A stretch of 9,798 nt of DNA from Verrucomicrobiota bacterium (GTDB lineage: Bacteria; Verrucomicrobiota; Verrucomicrobiia; Limisphaerales; CAZBKV01), in assembly GCA_021160185.1 (NCBI GenBank), contig JAGHDA010000387.1, positions 1 through 9,798 on the forward strand. Reading direction: 5' to 3'. Shown here piece after piece: positions 6,430-9,798 of the stretch. Position 1 is the first letter of the stretch. Each line of letters begins with the position of its first letter. Both the position numbers and the translations under genes were made by a program. The notes below the pieces were generated by a model. It ran no database searches, was not told the origin of the DNA, and saw nothing but the letters and a program-made list of their open reading frames with translations.

Positions 6430-6435
6430 GGCCCT

Positions 6436-6912
6436 ATGCAGAACGAAGTGGTGCCCGTACAAATCCGCGCGATCATCCCGACCACGGCAGGGGCGGCCAT
6501 CTTCCTAGGGAATGAGGAAAAGGTCTTCGCCATCCAGGTCGAACACGCCATGGGGGCAATCATCGGCATGTTCATCCAGAAAACCCCCAAAGAGCGCCCT
6601 TTGACGCACGACCTGATGAACAGCGTCTTCCGCGCTTTCGGGATCACCGTCGAGCGCGTGGTGATCACCGAACTGAAGCACTCGACCTACTACGCCCGCC
6701 TGATCCTCCAACAGAAAAACGAACTGGGCCGCAAGATCGTGGAACTGGACGCCCGCCCCAGCGACAGCATCGCCTTGGCCGTCGCCCACGGCAAACCTAT
6801 CTACGTGACGCGGAGCCTGTTCGACGAAGTCGAAGACATGTCCAAGGAGCTGGCAGCCAGTCAAAACCAGGACGAGGACGACGATGAGGAGGAGGAAAAC
6901 CCGCTGTTCTGA
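6436..6912 (+). CDS. Bifunctional nuclease (BFN/DUF151) family protein
   Basis: A 158-residue protein matching the BFN/DUF151 (COG1259) fold along its length: a start region (RAIIPTTAGAAIFLGNEEK) leading into a conserved core with VVITELKHSTYYARLIL at 76-91, then LDARPSDSIALAVAHGKPIYV at 104-124. The plant founding member has combined RNase and DNase activity; bacterial relatives are annotated by similarity and their cellular role is poorly known. The C-terminus is a strongly acidic tail (about 10 Asp/Glu between 146 and 154), which may be flexible. No signal peptide or membrane segment, so it is cytosolic. The ATG at 6436 is preferred because an in-frame extension to 6340 has low-complexity composition and the promoter lies inside it. 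holA follows 36 nt downstream and is probably cotranscribed. Confidence 0.88.
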   Translation: MQNEVVPVQIRAIIPTTAGAAIFLGNEEKVFAIQVEHAMGAIIGMFIQKTPKERPLTHDLMNSVFRAFGITVERVVITELKHSTYYARLILQQKNELGRKIVELDARPSDSIALAVAHGKPIYVTRSLFDEVEDMSKELAASQNQDEDDDEEEENPLF

Positions 6913-6948
6913 AGAGGCTTGACCCCAAGCGCGCCGGATCGGGCGGAA

Positions 6949-8133
6949 ATGAAACCGGAGGCGAAACGCAAAGGCGGCGCAGGCAGGCTCACGGTGATCG
7001 CGGGCGACGACCCCTACCTGGTTCAGGAAGAAGGCCGCGCTCTCTTCGAAGCCTGGCGGACGGAATGGCCGGACGCGGAGGCTGAAGTCGTGGACGGCGA
7101 CAAGGCCAACGCGGAAGAGGCCGCAGAAGCCGTCCGCCGCGCCATCCGGAGCCTGGCCGGGCTTTCCCTTTTCGCCGCCCGGAAGATTCTGTGGATCAAA
7201 GGCTGCTCCTTCTTCGGGAATTCCCGAGCCGCCCAGGCCAAGGCGACGGCTTCGGCGCTGGACGCCTTGCTCGAACAATTCGAAGCGGGCTTGCCGCCGT
7301 CTCAGCGCGCGCTGCTCACCGTGGTCCAGCCGGATAAGCGCCGCGCCCCCTGGAAACGCCTGGCGAAAACGGCCGAAACGGTCGAGGTCAAAGGGTTCGG
7401 CCCCAACACGCGGAATTGGGAAGCCGAAGCCGTTCAGCACGTCCGCCGCCGTCTCGGCGCGCGCGGGTTGAAGATGACCGAGGAAGCCCTGATCGAATTC
7501 ATCGGCCTGGTGGGGCCGAATCCCGGGCTGCTGGACGCGGAGCTGGAAAAAACCGCGGTTTACGCGGGAGAAAAGACCATCCGAAAGGAACACGTAGAGG
7601 CCATTGCAACCCGGGGACGTTACGCCGAGGCGTTCGCGCTGGCCGAAGCTGTAGGAAACCGGGACACAGCCGCCGCTCTGAAGGCTTTGGACGAAGAGCT
7701 TTGGCTGGCCGCTTTTTCCCGGGAGAAAAGCCCGATCGGCTTGCTCTACGGGCTCATCAACAAAGTGCGGACGATGCTGCTGATGAAGGATCTGGCGGTC
7801 TCGCTCCGGCTCTCCCCGCAAAGCGGGCGCGGCGCGTTGGAAGCGGCTTTGGCCCGGGTCGATCCGGACGAGTATCCCGAAGACCGCCGGTTTAACCCGG
7901 CTCGGATGCACCCCTACGCCGCGCGCAAGGCGTTGGAACAGTCCGCCCGCTACACCCGCCGGGAGTTGATCGAGGCGATGGAGCGGCTCCTGGAAGCCAA
8001 CCTGCGGCTCGTGAGCAGCCGGACCGCGCCCGAAGCGATTCTCCGCCAGGCGGTTATTGAAATCGTTTCCCGCGCCCAAAGCCCGCGGCGCGCGGCTTCC
8101 GCTCCGCCTTCCCGCGGCCTCGCCCGCCGCTGA
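6949..8133 (+). CDS. holA: DNA polymerase III subunit delta
   Basis: A 394-residue clamp-loader subunit. The N-terminal AAA+-like domain begins with RLTVIAGDDPYLVQEEGRAL (13-32), the usual HolA opening, followed by EVVDGDKAN and SLFAARKILWIKG. The central lid-domain segment GLVGPNPGLLDAELEKTAVYAGE is characteristic, as is the C-terminal collar region with PIGLLYGLINKVRTMLLM and RKALEQSARYTRRELIEAMERLLEANLRL. In the clamp loader, delta opens the sliding clamp so it can be loaded on primed DNA; like other delta subunits it has no intact Walker motifs. I chose ATG 6949; TTG 6919 would add 10 residues but has AGAGG only 1 nt before it. The extra C-terminal basic tail (about 20 residues, RRAASAPPSRGLARR) has no clear counterpart. 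Convergent with the next gene, 9 nt apart. Confidence 0.86.
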   Translation: MKPEAKRKGGAGRLTVIAGDDPYLVQEEGRALFEAWRTEWPDAEAEVVDGDKANAEEAAEAVRRAIRSLAGLSLFAARKILWIKGCSFFGNSRAAQAKATASALDALLEQFEAGLPPSQRALLTVVQPDKRRAPWKRLAKTAETVEVKGFGPNTRNWEAEAVQHVRRRLGARGLKMTEEALIEFIGLVGPNPGLLDAELEKTAVYAGEKTIRKEHVEAIATRGRYAEAFALAEAVGNRDTAAALKALDEELWLAAFSREKSPIGLLYGLINKVRTMLLMKDLAVSLRLSPQSGRGALEAALARVDPDEYPEDRRFNPARMHPYAARKALEQSARYTRRELIEAMERLLEANLRLVSSRTAPEAILRQAVIEIVSRAQSPRRAASAPPSRGLARR

Positions 8134-8142
8134 GAGCGGCCG

Positions 8143-9357
8143 CTATTTGGCCCGGTTGTCCTTGTGGACCGCGTCTCTCAGGTCGTCGAAAAACCGCGGC
8201 AGGGCGGAGCGAACCCGGTTCCAATTGGGAATCGGCGGCGTCCCGAGCGGATCCTCCAAAAAAGCGCGCGCCGCCGTGCGGATGCTCCTGGCGAAGGTGT
8301 GCACGGCGACTTCTTCCTCGTGCCGGTCGAACTTGAGCCCGTTGATCGCCGCGTCCGCCCCGTAATGCCGGACCGTATCCTCGGCGCGGCGCACGTAAGC
8401 GCTAAGCAAGGTGTCGAACAATCCCGTGTCCAACCGGATGCCCTCGGCCGCCATCGTGCGGAAAATGGACTTCGCCACGTCAACCGCCATCTTGTTCAAG
8501 CCCTTGGAGGAATCGCGCGAGGAAATATCCTGGTGCTTGTGGTCGTAGTTCTCGCACAGCTCGGACTGGCAGATGGCCCGGGGCGCCGTGTTCCGAAACA
8601 CTTCGGCCAACACGCCGATCTCCACTCCCCAGTCATAAGGCAGCCGCATCCTCCGGGCAATGTCCACCGTAAGGGCGACTTCCCCGGCCAGCGGATAACG
8701 GAACGTGTCCAGGTACACTAAGTAAGGCTGCGGTCCCACAATGCCAAGCAGAGAGCGGATCAACGGCGTCAGCATCAGCCGCATCACTCTTCCGTTAAGG
8801 CGATCGGTAAACCGGGGGTAGTAACCCTTGCAAAAGTCAAACCCCATGCTTGTGTGGGCCACCGGGTAGACCAATCTGGCGAGAAGTTCCCGGGTGTATG
8901 TGGTGATATCCGTGTCGTGAGCGGCGATCACCTTGGCCTGGCCGGAAGCGATAACATAGCCGAAGCAGATCCACAAATTACGCCCCTTGCCAGGGCTGCC
9001 GATGTGAAGATCCGCCGCCTTGAGTTTCTCGTAAAGCCGCTGCATCCGGGGGCCGTCATTCCAAAGCAGCGTCGGTTTCTGGGGCAGTTCGCCGAAGACT
9101 TTCTTCGCCTTGCGCCAGTCCGCCGCGCTCGCGCCGTCGATCCCGACCACGATCTGTTTCAGATACTTGACCTGCTTCAACTCATGGATGATGTGCCGAA
9201 GAGCGGGGCTCCGCAGCTCGTTCACATGGCAAGGCAACACCAACGCGATGGGCGAATAACGCGCGATCTCCTCCAGCTCCCCTTCCAAACGGTTCACGTC
9301 CCGGCGTCCCAACCGATGCAGCGTCGCGATGGCGCCGGTTTGAAAGAAATCCGCCAT
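8143..9357 (-). CDS. GT81-like glycosyltransferase (glucosyl-3-phosphoglycerate synthase-like)
   Basis: A 404-residue GT-A-type glycosyltransferase. A nucleotide-binding start (about 36-75, with VVGIDG at 70-75) leads to GSPGKGRNLW (120-129) and the metal-binding HDTDI (147-151), in place of the more usual DxD. DFCKGYYPRFTDRLNGRV (174-191), YDWGVEIGVLAEV (241-253) and YDHKHQ (271-276) resemble the GT81/glucosyl-3-phosphoglycerate synthase group, which moves glucose from an NDP-sugar to 3-phosphoglycerate in glucosylglycerate synthesis. No signal peptide or membrane helix, so cytosolic. The expected phosphatase partner (GpgP) is not in the window, so the exact product is uncertain; other sugar acceptors remain possible. 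ATG 9357 is supported by a promoter ending 7 nt upstream and has no ribosome-binding site. Convergent with holA. Confidence 0.75.
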   Translation of the reverse strand: MADFFQTGAIATLHRLGRRDVNRLEGELEEIARYSPIALVLPCHVNELRSPALRHIIHELKQVKYLKQIVVGIDGASAADWRKAKKVFGELPQKPTLLWNDGPRMQRLYEKLKAADLHIGSPGKGRNLWICFGYVIASGQAKVIAAHDTDITTYTRELLARLVYPVAHTSMGFDFCKGYYPRFTDRLNGRVMRLMLTPLIRSLLGIVGPQPYLVYLDTFRYPLAGEVALTVDIARRMRLPYDWGVEIGVLAEVFRNTAPRAICQSELCENYDHKHQDISSRDSSKGLNKMAVDVAKSIFRTMAAEGIRLDTGLFDTLLSAYVRRAEDTVRHYGADAAINGLKFDRHEEEVAVHTFARSIRTAARAFLEDPLGTPPIPNWNRVRSALPRFFDDLRDAVHKDNRAK

Positions 9358-9364
9358 GCTGCAA

Positions 9365-9394
9365 AGAATAGCCGAGCCGGACGCAAAGGATCAA
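9365..9394 (-). promoter_or_regulatory. Promoter of the GT81-like gene, leaderless
   Basis: On the minus strand TTGATC (9394-9389) and TATTCT (9370-9365) are 18 nt apart. The -10 box ends 7 nt before the ATG at 9357, so transcription should begin at the start codon itself. No Shine-Dalgarno is visible. Confidence 0.5.
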
Positions 9395-9592
9395 GGAAAG
9401 AGACCCCGCCCAACCGCCTTGGGAGAAAGCGCCTGGGATAGCGCCTCGGAAGGAAAAACGCAAAAAACACGCCTTTCCAGTCATCTTCCCCTCGGCGGCG
9501 GAAGAGCAAACGAAAACGCCAGGACCCGAAGAAAAAGCCGAACGAGAGCCTCCCTTCGAGGCGGTTTGGGCTTCTCATGAGGAGCGCTCTCG
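9395..9592. other. Divergent intergenic region, no recognised gene
   Basis: About 200 nt between the GT81-like gene and radC. A small plus-strand frame to 9580 is Lys/Arg-rich with no family resemblance and is not called. A GAGGAG ribosome-binding site for radC is at 9579-9584, 11 nt before its ATG. No convincing radC promoter was found. Confidence 0.5.
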
Positions 9593-9798
9593 GCCATGCT
9601 TGCGCCCGTGGCGAAGGCGGTGCGGATCAAGGATCTTCCAGAGAGTGAGCGGCCGCGGGAGCGTCTTCTGGAACGAGGCCCGGAGGCCCTCAGCAACGCC
9701 GAGCTGATCGCCATCCTTCTGCGGACCGGCTCCCGCGGCCGCTCACTCTCTGGAAGATCCTTGATCCGCACCGCCTTCGCCACGGGCGCAAGCATGGC
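9593..9798. repeat. 70-bp perfect inverted repeat with 66-nt spacer at contig end (fold-back)
   Basis: Bases 9593-9662 and 9729-9798 are exact reverse complements around a 66-nt spacer. The left arm is the start of radC; the right arm is a mirrored copy that ends exactly at the contig end. The switch point is GC-rich and self-complementary (GCTCCCGCGGCCGC against the codons for ERPRE), which fits a microhomology-primed strand switch. It is unrelated in sequence to the palindrome at the other end, so the two do not form the inverted ends of one element. Confidence 0.95.
9596..9798 (+). CDS. radC: RadC-family protein, N-terminal fragment
   Basis: Translation from ATG 9596 gives IKDLPESERPRERLLERG and EALSNAELIAILLRTGSRGRS, the conserved N-terminal helical domain of RadC/UPF0758 proteins. 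The C-terminal JAB-type metalloprotease domain is absent because the contig folds back. Residues 1 to about 44, perhaps to 50, are genuine; the last 17 or so residues come from the inverted copy and do not resemble RadC, which should continue with a VLELA-like helix. Despite its name, a DNA-repair role for RadC is disputed, and the family is better described by its JAB domain. A GAGGAG ribosome-binding site lies 11 nt upstream. No stop codon is reached. Confidence 0.85.
   Translation, partial: MLAPVAKAVRIKDLPESERPRERLLERGPEALSNAELIAILLRTGSRGRSLSGRSLIRTAFATGASM

Noticed and set aside
6505..8079. Long minus-strand reading frame (about 524 codons) opposite BFN and holA
   Set aside because: It lies wholly antisense to two well-recognised genes, has no family resemblance, and long antisense frames are expected in GC-rich coding DNA.
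9356..9580. Small plus-strand frame between the GT81-like gene and radC
   Set aside because: Lys/Arg-rich, no ribosome-binding site, overlaps the start and promoter of the glycosyltransferase gene, no family resemblance.
1..9798. Inverted ends as the terminal repeats of a transposon or linear plasmid
   Set aside because: The two end repeats are unrelated in sequence, each is a self fold-back, each breaks a conserved gene, and no transposase or telomere-resolvase gene is present.

Overview
The window reads as a complete short contig from a GC-rich Gram-negative bacterium. It is most likely a member of Verrucomicrobiota or a PVC relative. The clues are a stand-alone pseudopilin with the prepilin H-X9-DG signature typical of Planctomycetes, Verrucomicrobia and Lentisphaerae, an Ala rather than Gly before the prepilin cleavage site, a bifunctional-nuclease (BFN/DUF151) protein, and an ECF sigma/anti-sigma/DUF3106 operon. 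This placement rests on protein style only. The window holds ordinary chromosomal genes: no CRISPR array, no transposase and no phage genes were seen.

Layout. 1-432 (minus): 5' part of a secreted C45-type acyltransferase/hydrolase, cut by a perfect fold-back palindrome at 1-111. 562-2824 (minus): a three-gene operon reading sigma factor, single-pass anti-sigma-like protein, exported DUF3106 protein. 3111-3195 (minus): tRNA-Leu(GAG) with encoded CCA and a good promoter. 3302-3967 (minus): an M50 site-2-type membrane metalloprotease. 4087-5256 (plus): a secreted PHP-domain phosphoesterase, divergent from the protease. 5459-6331 (plus): a pseudopilin. 6436-8133 (plus): a BFN-family protein followed by holA, the DNA polymerase III delta subunit. 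8143-9357 (minus): a GT81-like glycosyltransferase convergent with holA. 9596-9798 (plus): 5' end of radC, cut by a second inverted repeat at the other end.

Two themes stand out. First, both ends are fold-backs that interrupt conserved genes, and both turn at GC-rich self-complementary sequence. This is the signature of strand-switching chimeras such as those made by multiple-displacement amplification, so sequence beyond each turning point should not be treated as genomic. Second, several genes (sigma factor, BFN, glycosyltransferase, and nearly the pseudopilin) have sigma70-like promoters whose -10 box lies only 6-18 nt before the start codon, with no Shine-Dalgarno. This suggests leaderless or near-leaderless mRNAs, while the anti-sigma, C45, PHP and radC genes keep visible ribosome-binding sites.

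The sigma/anti-sigma/DUF3106 operon looks like an envelope-responsive regulatory unit. The nearby M50 protease could in principle act on the single-pass anti-sigma, but that link is only a hypothesis. No convincing novel multi-gene system was found.
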